The notes under the pieces were generated by a model. The model saw only the letters and a program-made list of their open reading frames with translations, did not search any database and was not told where the DNA came from. This document shows, piece after piece, positions 18,001-26,899 of a DNA stretch of 29,170 nucleotides. Where the stretch lies: positions 1 to 29,170 of the IMG/VR virus record IMGVR_UViG_3300027833_000175; one strand, given 5' to 3'. The position numbers and the translations under genes are program-made. The stretch is from a virus. The stretch's first letter is position 1; each line of letters starts with the position of its first letter.

Positions 18001-21000
18001 TCTTATCATCATTAAATGGTTCACCGATTGCAATCATTTCACCATCATTACTAACACTTACACTATCGCCAAATCCTGTAAATGATCCAGTTGATAGGTC
18101 TTCGTATGGTGGTTTAATAACTTGTGCTACTGTCATTTGTCCTTGCGGCAATCTTCTATATACAACAACTACACGCTCACCTGTACTGTCATTTCCTTGT
18201 ATACGCGAACTTACTAGTAATACTTCACCGTCTTTTGATTGATCAATTTGCCTTGCAAAATCTCTAATTCCAAATTCAGGATCAAATACAGTTTCGCCAA
18301 GAATAGCATTTGTGCCGCTAGTTGGTACAAACCCAACGTGTGCTGTGCCATTTGTTACAAGTTCCCAATCTACTGCAATAAATGCAGAACCACTAGCAAT
18401 ATTTCGTGTTGCTTTATAAAGACTATCTCTATAATCTACAATTTCATCCTGTTTATAAAATACTCCTGAATCAAATTGTCCTCTATAGTTTGGATCAATA
18501 TCTAATTGCCAATCATATGAACTAGTAACAGTATCTACAACTACACTACCGTGTTTAACAAAATGTATACTGCCTGAATTTGATTGTGTGCCTGCACCTT
18601 TAGATGAAACAAGTAATCTATATAAATTATCTACTTTAGTAAATTGTACAGTATCGCCAAGATTAGCAAATGCTTTTCTTTCAGGTACTGTAAAATGAGA
18701 TTTAACTTTAAACTGTATTTTATCATTTAGATCATAGACACTAAACATACCTTCTTGTTCTAATCCACTTGCTAAGGTACCAGGTCCTGATGCAATAGGA
18801 AGATTATTAACTAATTGCCAGTCGTTATTATTTGATGCTGGAATATTTGCTTCACGAGATATACCCTGTAATGTTGTTTCATTATAGAACCAATATTCAA
18901 AATCTGAAAGTTCACTTATGCTTGCATCTGCAAAATTACTAGATTCTTGTATAACAATAATTTTACCTAAGCGTGTTCCCGAAAGTGAAACTCCACTTAT
19001 TCTACCCATGTTACGCTTAATAGCACCACGTACACGTAAAATATCTGATGTTTCATTATAGTCGTTACCTTTACTCCAAGTGCCTGTTACAGTTTTTACA
19101 TAAATCCTAACTGTGTTAAACTGTCTTTTGTAGAAAGTAATTATTGCAGTTGCGCCAGTTACGTTATCTTCAACAAGGTCGCCTACAATAGGTTCAAATG
19201 GTAATTGCTGTGCTTGATCAAATTGATCAAACGTAAAATCAATGTAACCGTCCCATAGATCATAAACTGTATGTTGCTTATTAAACAACTCTTTGCTCAT
19301 TGCAGTATCAGTAAAATCAGTATTTCCGCTAATTGTATCAACTATCATTCTAAACGTATCACCGTTTGATAGTGTATCAGTAAATGTCTTATTACCTCTC
19401 AAAGTCCACAGTGGGCTTGATTGTAGTGCAAATACTTCTAGCGGGTCACCTTCATATGTTAGTGTTTGTGCAAATGACGCTTGATCTAGCAAAGATAATG
19501 TAGCACCAGAATTAGTAGCATCGTCTAATGCTAGTTGTCTAGTGGCTGTAATATTATGATAAATGTTTGCTTGACTTCTGCCGCTAACAGTTGTAAGTAA
19601 ATCTTGATATACTAACCCGTGTCCAGGATCAACAAAAATATTTGTACTTTCATCACTAGTTTGATATTGTGGTGTAGTAATATACCAATAGCCGCCTAAG
19701 TTACTTGTTAAACTTACATAATCTTCAATGTAATCACCAATACGTATTGTACCAACAAATACTGATCCTGCTTGCTCAAAAGTTCCATTTACGTCGGATA
19801 GATAAACCGTACACGTTGTTAAATTGTTTGCTACATAAACTATTTCTCCACTAGCAACACTACTTGAAAGAGTATCGCCAACTTGTGGTAAGTTAACAAA
19901 ATTTTCAAGTACTAATACATTGTCAACTTTATATTCAATGTTGTGTGTACCTGTAATAAATGCATTGTCAATGACTGGGTACTGTCCGTCAAATGGTTGT
20001 ACATCAGTAGTACTTCCCTGGATGCTAAGTTTACTATGGTTGTTCCATGCTAATACAATATCATCACCAACTGCACTTCCTTCGTATGCATTAATCGGTG
20101 CTCTTATTAACATGTGACTAACTAACCTATCGTTAATTTTATAATCACCTGTTTGTAATAAGTTTATTAATGTACTATCACTATCCGGTACAAGTTCTAA
20201 ATATGAATCAAAACTTCCAAATTGTATTGAGCCAGTTGCAGGATCAATATTTTGAATTGCTTTATATAAGTTTGGACCGTACTTTATAATTTGACTTTTT
20301 GTATATGCAACACCTTGTTGGAATTCACCTTTGTAAAAACTATAAGTGTTTGACGCTGTTGGAGATCCTACTGCTAAGTATGTTCCGTCTGGGCTAAGTG
20401 CAACACTCTCACCAAAATTCATTGACGTTGACGGAGTACTACCATCGTATGCATCTGCAACATTCGTTGGTGCTTCAATAATTTGATCTAATATAAAGTT
20501 TGTACTATCATTCGGACGAACATAAATGTGTACTTCGCCGTTGCCTTTAAACGGTATGCCAACTGCCATTTTGTTGTTAGCATCATTAACGCTTATTGAA
20601 TGTCCAAAGCCATGCTGAGTACTATCAAGTTGTAATGAACTTAGAATTTGTTGATGCTCTGCATACACTGGCGTGTTTTTAAGTACTGTCCACTTTTTGT
20701 TATCATCATCATCGATCCATAACAATTCGTCTGTACTTAAATTAGCAGTAATATTTGCATTTGCATCATTTACTGTTGCTGTACGCTGAGTTGTAAATAT
20801 AGTAATAGTCCCGTTGATTACTATAGTTTCGTCAATTTCCATCCAATCATTATTAGTAGTTGTAAATGATACTTTATTTCCTTCTACTTTAGTTGCTTTA
20901 TAAAATCCATCTAGTGTAGTAAGTGCTTCTGTGTTAGCATTGGTTATACCAAACACGTCACCTACTGCAATTTGTCTTGCAGTAAAGTTTAATGTTAGTG

Positions 21001-24000
21001 TAACTGTGTCACCAACCGGAACAACTGTTTCAATACGCAATGCTGTTTCAGTGTGTTGTACAACATCCCATGTTTGATTATCAGTTGCTACCCAAATGTA
21101 ATCATTTTTATTAACATCGTTAATTGAAAATCCAGTAATACTATCTTTTGTAAGTACTGCACGACTAACATCTTCGCCTGTTACATAACCTACAGTTTTA
21201 ACATATTCATCGTTAGTATATTTTGTAGGTATTTTGTTTGTATCATAATTATCTGGTTTTAAGAATACATCATAGTTTGGGATTCTGTAAATTAAATCTG
21301 TTGGGGCACTAGGTAATGTTTCGACTAATGCAATCGGTTGTGGAGATAAATTAAATTTAGATTCATCTATTTGCCATTCAATTTCTTCAAAATTATCTGT
21401 TGCACCGTATTGGCTATTCTTAACTGCCCATTCTTCATAAAAATCTACTGACTCTTTATCAGCACTAGCCAAAGCATCAAATAGTTTATCAATACTATTA
21501 CGTGTTCCTTTGTCTGCTATAAATCCTTGATAAAATTTATACTGTGACACATCATCGTTAATAATATTTTCTAAGTATTGACGCTTTTGATAACCTATCA
21601 AATGCTGTGCCATTTTTTGCTGTTCAGTATCAAAGTTGTCTGAGTCAAGATCGTAAAAGTCTGTAAACTGATTAACTCTATAATCAAAGTTTGTATATAA
21701 TCCTGCTTCGGGCTTGTTAGTTAATCTGTTCCATTCAGCCGGTGAAAACTTTTCACTGCCAACAACCTTGCCAATAGCAGAATAATAAAATTCCTTGTAA
21801 CGCACTGTATCGCCTATAGCATAATCTTTGTATGTTTGCCATTCAGTAACTTCTGCTTGATCATAAACAAATCCTGGAATATTTAAACTACCGTCCCATC
21901 CTGCAGTTCTATAACCCAATACCTTAATACGATCCTGTCTATACCCCGATGCTGGAGAATAAATTACATCTTTAAAATCAGATAAATTATCAAGTATAGC
22001 AACGTGTTCAACTTGAACTAATGGAAGTTGAACAAAGTAAATTCCTTCAGCAGTGTTTGCTAAATTAATTGAAAAATCATTTGTTCTTCGTGTTAACCTT
22101 GTATACTCTGGGTCTAAAGGTTTTCCTGCACTATCTTGAAGTGAATAATCGTAAAAGTTATCTGTTAAATTGTCAACTACTGCATATGGTCTGCTAAATC
22201 TCAGTTGATTAGCACTAGGACTTATTGCAATAATAGTTCCTGCCGCCCAATTTTGTGTAGTCCAATATAAAAACTCTTTTGCACTATATCGCCAATCTTC
22301 AACAATTTGTGATTCCTTGTTATAATAATCAAACTTAAATCCTGCTGTATCTAACTGTTTTGCATATCCTAATACAAAGTCAATAACTTCTTGTATGTCA
22401 CTATAAATTGTTCCGTATGGAACTTCAGTTATAGTATCTTCAAAGTTTTTACGGAATAATGCTGTTGCTCCGCCGCGTACTGGTAAGACTGGAATCTTAG
22501 AAAAGTTTTCAGGTGCAAAAGTCGAAGTCGAAGTATGATCTACAATAACCTTGTAAAACCCTTGAGTATGTCTTACATACTTGTTAACCGTGTATTGTTT
22601 ATTTGTATCCCACTCTACAAATGATTCACTAACACCGCCTACATTAAAGGCCGGGTCACTACTCCGTGCTTGTGCTTTTTGTATTTTGAATATAGGCCTA
22701 TTACGGTCATATCCTCTTACTACATAACCATAACTTTGTTTTTCTACAATTACACCACTATAAGAAATTGTGTCAATAGGTGAACTTCTGTTTAAGAAAA
22801 TTTGGAAGTTTTCTTTAGGTAAAAATACATTACCCTTGTTAAATGGAGTTCTGCTATCTAACAAAAACTTTAATTTATTGTTATCAGTAAACGCACCTAA
22901 TTTTGTACCTAGTTGATACTTTAAGTTGCTTACTTGTTCTTTATAATCATCTGTTGATATCTGACTATTTGATAGTGTGTAATTTATAATATAATCAACT
23001 AGTCCACTAGTATAAACTCTAGTAGTATCACTATAAACATTACTAAAAATTAAATCTTTTAATGATATTGAACGTTTAGATTCATTATAGATAATTTGTC
23101 CGGATAAGTTTTTACTAATTCTTGAAGTGTCCCACGCAAGTGACATAAATTTAGCAGGGCGATTTAACAACCATGATTTAATAATACTAAATGCATAATC
23201 ACTACTGTTTCTCCAAGCAGTTTCAGTCGGAGCATGATCACCGAATTTAAATCCTAACTTTGTATAAGATGAAATATATTCATTTGCATAGTTTGATTGT
23301 AACGGACTTAATAAATTACCAGTTTCGTCAACAGGTATGTGATTTGTTAATCCCGGTCTAACATAGTTTTGTAAATATTGCTCAGGCTTTCCGGGCTCTG
23401 CAACCTTACCTACTTCAAGGTCTCCCCAAAGTATTAAGTTATTACTAGTATACGGTGCTGGACCATAAACAGTGTTCCACCATGTTGGTTTTTCTCCAAA
23501 GCCTAACATCTTCCACGGAGTTGTATGTGGAGTATCTGTATCATATGCAGTTTTATATACTGAACGCCAAAATCCTGTTAATTTTTCGCCGTTTGGTCCT
23601 GACATATATGAATAATTGTAAGTAAAACTATCAGTGGTTTCCCAAAAAGAATTTGAAGTGTAATCTAATCCACCTAATGATTCGTTCCATTTAACAAAAT
23701 CACTAATTAAAACATTATTAATATTTTCAATAGAAACTTTTGTAGATCGATTGGCTCCTGGAATAAAACTATCTATATCAAGCATACCGTTGTCGTACGT
23801 AGATTTAATATTGTTGTAAATTCTTCTTTCTAAATCTAAAATTAAGTTATCTCTATAATCATTAAATGCAATAGTTCTACTGCCGTCATGACCAATAATA
23901 ATTTTAGTTGGAGTTCTATAAGTATCATCAATAATAATTTCAGGAACAAATGCCGGATACAACCCTAATTTTGTTGGAGTGCTTGGAATAAAACATCCAT

Positions 24001-26899
24001 CTGTACTTTCGTATTCAAATATTTCAATTAAGTCGCCGTCTACTTTAGTTGCTGTAATTACAGCAAAACCGTCGTTATTAAAAGTGTAATCTCTGCCGTG
24101 TGCTAATTGTACTCCATTTTGATAAATGGTTACTGCTTTATTACTTAACGTAGTTTTGTTAAATGTTTCTGATAAACTAAAGAAAGTATTTTCAGTATCA
24201 TATACTGTAAATTCTAATCGTTTGTTTCCTGAGAACGCAACCATATCACTAAAGTAAAACGGATCATTTATAGTTTTATTACTAACTGCTTGTTGTAAGA
24301 TTTTATCAACATGTGTTTTAATACTGCCATCATAACCTAAGTTTCCAGCAACTTGAATAAACGATCTTTTAAATGTTCTAAACTCGTTTTTAGCATAATC
24401 AAGTGCTTTTATTACGTTTGCTTCTTTTGTAGTAATATGATATAACGGGTTATTAATTGGGCCTGCATGTTGCACAAATTTCTTACCAACAGTATTAGTA
24501 TTGCCTAAACTTCCTAAATTACTATTGCCTGGAAATATTCCTGCAAAGTCTGGCAAGTCTTCAATCATACTAAACACATGGTCATTAACTTCACCAAGCG
24601 TAAACGTAGTTAAGTTTACATTATTTGGATTATGTTCTAAGTTAATTGGAAACTCATAAAACCCATTTGCATTTTTCTTTGTATCGGAAGACGTTCTTAG
24701 AATAACTGTATCGCCTATATTTAATGCTGTATTAAATACTACATATGCTAATCCGTCTTGTCGTGAAATAGTATAATCAAAATTGTGTGTATTATTAACA
24801 AGTACACTACAAGTTAAGTCATTTAAATTGCCTGCATTTTTGTATACATCAATTTCAAGTTGACTAACTGGAGTTACAATATCGTACTGTCTAATTACTT
24901 TTTGTGTTGATTCTGTCTTTGCTTTTTCCCAGCCGTTTTTATAATCAAACGCATTTAACGAAGTGTACTTTCTTAAAAATCCAGTATCACTCTTTACTGT
25001 TAACACTGACGTAGATTCTTGATGTGTAAATGTTTCTGTTAATAAATCAAAGTTAAATGTAATGTCACCTACATTAGTTAATGCACGATACGTTATTGGA
25101 AATCCTAGTTCTGTATCTACTGTTCCTGTACCTTGTTTATAACTAAAAATGTTGTTACCATTAAAAGTTGTTGTAGTATACGTTGTTGTATCTGAATAAC
25201 TTACGCCACTTGCATCAAACAAATCAAATAATGGTTGTTGATTTACTTTAGTTTTTAATTGTCCTAAATTCCATTTTGTACCATCATAATAATAATGCTT
25301 ACCTGCATTACCAGTACCTCTTTTAATTAACACTACTTCATTTTCTAATGGTGTTGCATCAGTATCTTCTATTAATGCAATTTGAGATGTTTCAGAGTTA
25401 TGTTTGATAAATTGAACTTTATAAATTTTACCAGTTGCTCTAACATCTTCTTCAGCAGTAAACAGAATACGCATACCAGTAGTAACATCAACACCGTCAA
25501 TATTAAAACCTGTTGAACCTTCTACGTCCGAAAAAATATCTTTTGTAACTGTATCGATTAAATCAATATCATTTTTCTTTTCAGTACCAAAATTAAATAA
25601 TTTTAATCCACTGTTAAATTCAATAATTGGACGCTTTGCTCGCTGTGCTTGATTTACTGTCGCACTTTGTCCGTTAATTTCTTCACTTTTTTCAATAACT
25701 GATTTATGATACCATTTGTTATTTCTGCTCCATGCATTTTTATCTGGAGAGTTTCTATTACTAACAATATAGTCTTTTGTAGCACTATAAGATGCCGCAT
25801 TGCCAAAAGGTAAACTATCAAAATTTTCAGCATCAAACTCAATAGGTACATCAGTAGCGTATGATAATGATATAACAAGATCGTCTGTGTTAACTAAATT
25901 AATAGAATCGCCTACGCCTTCTACAATCCAATTACCAGTTGCATACTGTATAGGCTCAACTGTTCCTATAAAGTTTAATTTCATACCATTTAAAAGTTCT
26001 ACACCTTTTGATGTTGTGTATTTTGCTTTACCAATAATTTCTGTGCTGACATCAATTTCTGTTGCTTCGTCGACTTCCGCAATTCTAATAATACCGCCGG
26101 AATTAATATTGTTACTATTTTGATAATACAATCTAGTCGGAGCATTAAATGGCACAGTGAATGTTAATACGCCTTCTTCAATGTTATCATTACTAATACC
26201 TGTTTCGTATATAGTATCCGTATCTAAACTGCGTTCTGTACGGATAGTAAACGGCATGTCTGTTGCACTAATATCAAACTTATAAGTTTGACCTTTATAT
26301 AATTCTATTGTAGGATTTTGTGTTAGGTTACTGTTAATGACATAAGAAAGATTATTGCCATTTTGAATACTTGTAACATTAAATGTACTTGTTACTTGAG
26401 TACTTTGCCCAGCAACATTAATTGCTGTAGGTCCATTTGGTAACCAATAATATTCACGGAAGTTAGTTAACATATCCCAATTTAGATTTGGGTTCCAAGA
26501 ATAAAATTCAGCACTGTTTAATAAACTATGATTTTCTGTATTGCCAGAAAATGCTTTAATTTGATTAATATAATCATTATAGTCTTTATAAAAGGTTACA
26601 TTATCATACAAATCTTTAGAAAGCACTGCAGGCTCTAGTTGATAGTTAGTTCTATCAGTACTTACATCGCCAACATAATTGTCATTATTTCTATAAGACT
26701 TAGCAGTTTTTCTGCCATAGTACCCGTTTAATTTTTGTGCAGTACCTGGTTGTAAAATTTGATCAAGTGTTGCATCTAAAAACTTATTATTTTTTAATGT
26801 ACGAAAGTACTTAGGTAACAAGTTATTTGAATTAAAAGTCTTTTTAGTATCGCCGTTTGTTGGCAACGGATTTTCATTTTGATTATCATCGTAAGACAT
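12077..26899 (-). CDS. Giant modular virion structural protein, 4940 aa
   Basis: One unbroken frame of 14,823 bases. The N-terminus (LLPKYFRTLKNNKFLDATLD, ~27-46; NGYYGRKTAKSY; FYKDYNDYINQIKAF) and the end (ENDVAKFLKARTTELPK) look like the termini of a virion protein family I know from marine T4-like phages. Along it are four modules of carbohydrate-binding type (Y-x5-VxY-x3-YxA) near residues 1433, 1691, 2199 and 2815. FG-GAP-like beta-propeller blades are near 2096, 2162, 2885, 2943, 2998 and 3075. Gly-rich NSGxGY repeats lie at ~3486-3570 and ~3880-3960, and about seven beta modules (DGSTT-F, V-x-NN, ITF-TAP) at ~4270-4880. No membrane span or signal peptide is evident. The start overlaps the upstream stop by one base (TAATG). 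Its position after a gp6-like gene corresponds to T4 gp7/gp8, suggesting a baseplate-peripheral adhesin or scaffold. Exact function is unknown. Confidence 0.85.
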   Translation of the reverse strand: MSYDDNQNENPLPTNGDTKKTFNSNNLLPKYFRTLKNNKFLDATLDQILQPGTAQKLNGYYGRKTAKSYRNNDNYVGDVSTDRTNYQLEPAVLSKDLYDNVTFYKDYNDYINQIKAFSGNTENHSLLNSAEFYSWNPNLNWDMLTNFREYYWLPNGPTAINVAGQSTQVTSTFNVTSIQNGNNLSYVINSNLTQNPTIELYKGQTYKFDISATDMPFTIRTERSLDTDTIYETGISNDNIEEGVLTFTVPFNAPTRLYYQNSNNINSGGIIRIAEVDEATEIDVSTEIIGKAKYTTSKGVELLNGMKLNFIGTVEPIQYATGNWIVEGVGDSINLVNTDDLVISLSYATDVPIEFDAENFDSLPFGNAASYSATKDYIVSNRNSPDKNAWSRNNKWYHKSVIEKSEEINGQSATVNQAQRAKRPIIEFNSGLKLFNFGTEKKNDIDLIDTVTKDIFSDVEGSTGFNIDGVDVTTGMRILFTAEEDVRATGKIYKVQFIKHNSETSQIALIEDTDATPLENEVVLIKRGTGNAGKHYYYDGTKWNLGQLKTKVNQQPLFDLFDASGVSYSDTTTYTTTTFNGNNIFSYKQGTGTVDTELGFPITYRALTNVGDITFNFDLLTETFTHQESTSVLTVKSDTGFLRKYTSLNAFDYKNGWEKAKTESTQKVIRQYDIVTPVSQLEIDVYKNAGNLNDLTCSVLVNNTHNFDYTISRQDGLAYVVFNTALNIGDTVILRTSSDTKKNANGFYEFPINLEHNPNNVNLTTFTLGEVNDHVFSMIEDLPDFAGIFPGNSNLGSLGNTNTVGKKFVQHAGPINNPLYHITTKEANVIKALDYAKNEFRTFKRSFIQVAGNLGYDGSIKTHVDKILQQAVSNKTINDPFYFSDMVAFSGNKRLEFTVYDTENTFFSLSETFNKTTLSNKAVTIYQNGVQLAHGRDYTFNNDGFAVITATKVDGDLIEIFEYESTDGCFIPSTPTKLGLYPAFVPEIIIDDTYRTPTKIIIGHDGSRTIAFNDYRDNLILDLERRIYNNIKSTYDNGMLDIDSFIPGANRSTKVSIENINNVLISDFVKWNESLGGLDYTSNSFWETTDSFTYNYSYMSGPNGEKLTGFWRSVYKTAYDTDTPHTTPWKMLGFGEKPTWWNTVYGPAPYTSNNLILWGDLEVGKVAEPGKPEQYLQNYVRPGLTNHIPVDETGNLLSPLQSNYANEYISSYTKLGFKFGDHAPTETAWRNSSDYAFSIIKSWLLNRPAKFMSLAWDTSRISKNLSGQIIYNESKRSISLKDLIFSNVYSDTTRVYTSGLVDYIINYTLSNSQISTDDYKEQVSNLKYQLGTKLGAFTDNNKLKFLLDSRTPFNKGNVFLPKENFQIFLNRSSPIDTISYSGVIVEKQSYGYVVRGYDRNRPIFKIQKAQARSSDPAFNVGGVSESFVEWDTNKQYTVNKYVRHTQGFYKVIVDHTSTSTFAPENFSKIPVLPVRGGATALFRKNFEDTITEVPYGTIYSDIQEVIDFVLGYAKQLDTAGFKFDYYNKESQIVEDWRYSAKEFLYWTTQNWAAGTIIAISPSANQLRFSRPYAVVDNLTDNFYDYSLQDSAGKPLDPEYTRLTRRTNDFSINLANTAEGIYFVQLPLVQVEHVAILDNLSDFKDVIYSPASGYRQDRIKVLGYRTAGWDGSLNIPGFVYDQAEVTEWQTYKDYAIGDTVRYKEFYYSAIGKVVGSEKFSPAEWNRLTNKPEAGLYTNFDYRVNQFTDFYDLDSDNFDTEQQKMAQHLIGYQKRQYLENIINDDVSQYKFYQGFIADKGTRNSIDKLFDALASADKESVDFYEEWAVKNSQYGATDNFEEIEWQIDESKFNLSPQPIALVETLPSAPTDLIYRIPNYDVFLKPDNYDTNKIPTKYTNDEYVKTVGYVTGEDVSRAVLTKDSITGFSINDVNKNDYIWVATDNQTWDVVQHTETALRIETVVPVGDTVTLTLNFTARQIAVGDVFGITNANTEALTTLDGFYKATKVEGNKVSFTTTNNDWMEIDETIVINGTITIFTTQRTATVNDANANITANLSTDELLWIDDDDNKKWTVLKNTPVYAEHQQILSSLQLDSTQHGFGHSISVNDANNKMAVGIPFKGNGEVHIYVRPNDSTNFILDQIIEAPTNVADAYDGSTPSTSMNFGESVALSPDGTYLAVGSPTASNTYSFYKGEFQQGVAYTKSQIIKYGPNLYKAIQNIDPATGSIQFGSFDSYLELVPDSDSTLINLLQTGDYKINDRLVSHMLIRAPINAYEGSAVGDDIVLAWNNHSKLSIQGSTTDVQPFDGQYPVIDNAFITGTHNIEYKVDNVLVLENFVNLPQVGDTLSSSVASGEIVYVANNLTTCTVYLSDVNGTFEQAGSVFVGTIRIGDYIEDYVSLTSNLGGYWYITTPQYQTSDESTNIFVDPGHGLVYQDLLTTVSGRSQANIYHNITATRQLALDDATNSGATLSLLDQASFAQTLTYEGDPLEVFALQSSPLWTLRGNKTFTDTLSNGDTFRMIVDTISGNTDFTDTAMSKELFNKQHTVYDLWDGYIDFTFDQFDQAQQLPFEPIVGDLVEDNVTGATAIITFYKRQFNTVRIYVKTVTGTWSKGNDYNETSDILRVRGAIKRNMGRISGVSLSGTRLGKIIVIQESSNFADASISELSDFEYWFYNETTLQGISREANIPASNNNDWQLVNNLPIASGPGTLASGLEQEGMFSVYDLNDKIQFKVKSHFTVPERKAFANLGDTVQFTKVDNLYRLLVSSKGAGTQSNSGSIHFVKHGSVVVDTVTSSYDWQLDIDPNYRGQFDSGVFYKQDEIVDYRDSLYKATRNIASGSAFIAVDWELVTNGTAHVGFVPTSGTNAILGETVFDPEFGIRDFARQIDQSKDGEVLLVSSRIQGNDSTGERVVVVYRRLPQGQMTVAQVIKPPYEDLSTGSFTGFGDSVSVSNDGEMIAIGEPFNDDKKKDQGKVYVYTLVNGTFTLTQEVFSPNGEQAEQFGAYLNFDGNQLAVTSLNGDIEIPTTFDNLTTVFDDEFTNFKSMNMDSGVIFMYERINQSLLFAQEFVIDEPLAVNFGKNIIMNNNHVYTSIPEVTDLTTYQGMIVDFRKTIGAKAWKTHRSPIDQVNIDKIKSAFLYNIQTNTLIEDLDYIDPVQGKIAGPAEQEISYKTHYDPAAFSIGNDTVVIDETNAWGREYVGKLWWDLSAVKFYNYQQNDITYQTNYWGEVFPGTSVEVYEWVESDILPSEWDILADSEAGIAAGVSGTSRYGDSIYSQRLVWDSISKTNKPKYFYWVANKRVVPNVEGRRITAYDVKRLIEDPVGQGHRFAGLMAKDRFVLFNCEALLSSNNVAFNLRYFTLDNVDQNIHNEYQMLTQGIGSSKPNRDIERKWFDSLIGYDSQFRIVPDPKLSAKAKYGINNNPRQSMFINKSEAYKEVIERVNDVLINHIIVDEFNIADLTKSDPAPLASSRTYDVKIDTYEDLSFVGIAKRITAILTPTIIDGKITSVAITNSGRGYVDPTYVSTVGGVRLGPQITVSGIGKDAVIETTINELGQIITVNIIDPGTGYDDTTVLVTRNFSVLVSSDINVANKWSMYNYNGTKWNRTVSQRFDTNLYWNYANWYETGYSEFTEINSLIDFSYQLTAIENDIGDTVKISNVGSGGWLLLEKFADLQTEDYTQNYKVVGKQNATIQFSEKLYNTTANRTGFDTDTFDTAFYDNQPVTESRVVLETLRDHILIDNLEVHYNELFIATLRYAFSEQPNIDWAFKTSFIKAQHNIGDLAQKVTFKNDNIENFQDYINEVKPFKTKIREYVSSYEKTDPTNSVVTDFDLPPKYNFGMKKITSSSARVKNNLLTNIPNSTSSYPDKHWLQNSGYEIKEVSVGDAGSKYTLPPIVSIEGGGGSGATAKAFLNSGKISKIEVTNSGTGYLKAPEVILNGSVEDGGTIASARAVLGNGKVRGTHIISRFDRVSGIPYYLEVARTETFTGDNVTSIYNLKWPMNLNGAKIKIYIDNIELLKSQYTFNNYTDVTKGYTRKIGKVTFATPPLLTKTVKIDYELAPDLLTAQDRVQSYYKPIDGMIGKDISQLMQGVDFGGVEVKSFDFTGIGGFETKGFGVDAYDLYDSTYEDLIFYLDGSTAVLQWDTPLEDGVVYNVYKNNVRLDDANYPSNPTNPNAVMASITGDGALIEFNIQNFGITSKDDDIFIIRKTTSDGSFRPDPFSYDTELTGGALSYSNAKGIDASEIIVDGDGFITPMTTTGPEELVPGKIADTVDIKVFHRPDDGTSNVQTQFFATDGTTQTYNIGIHPHNNEAVFVTLNNIPVANTSYTINYVNDTITFTTAPTAGKALSIVGVGVSGQKILDINKFVADGSTNTYVTNLKYQTGVSHYVTIDGQPIVSALSKGTDEWFVITFDTAPQTGQVVDYGLFYTTATNFSATNVQTLVGDGSTTIFDVAPALVGGLPTAQNAIVEVNNNILDAGYNVDFVITNAATREYQIQEWQFFANSVRGEDVEVYLNSELLVKNIQYRWDSSNNSVKLSAGIASVNDKLDVFFSADGEYAFGYIGVGADSTTKFLQDRSKIYFDTAPALGETIKITSFSNHDVQGIERIKYNLVNRTVLVPGTANYKEYINFSNGKVKLRHKAQDSEYVWVVLNGTKLAPNVDYYVTEDQMYVKIIQQLSANDKVEFIQFGEEQLIHRFGFRQFKDILNRVHYKRLDNANKYKLAQVLNWWDTRIELVDASNLPEPGKKKQIPGVVFINGERIEYYVKQGNSLRQIRRGTLGTGVNALIASGTEVRDQSPGENVPYADQTLTQVFTADGTTASYELDFTPTQGVNEFEVFVAGQRLRKNTISSYQVDTKNTSGNFVTRFIAQDSDEGDVTLPVEFTLSGSTLELAVTPEQDQKVTVIRRVGQAWTKTGESLADAENDVAKFLKARTTELPK

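Noticed and set aside
7650-20117. Many plus-strand frames of 60-168 codons inside the fibre and giant genes
   Set aside because: They are antisense shadows of long minus-strand genes; their residue content (Ser/Thr/Val/Pro runs) follows from the reverse of Thr/Asn/Gly-rich coding.
17650-20620. FG-GAP-like blades as an integrin or cellular adhesion gene acquired from a host
   Set aside because: They sit within a continuous phage virion protein with matching composition on both sides; similar propeller segments are usual in this marine phage family, so recent transfer is not indicated.
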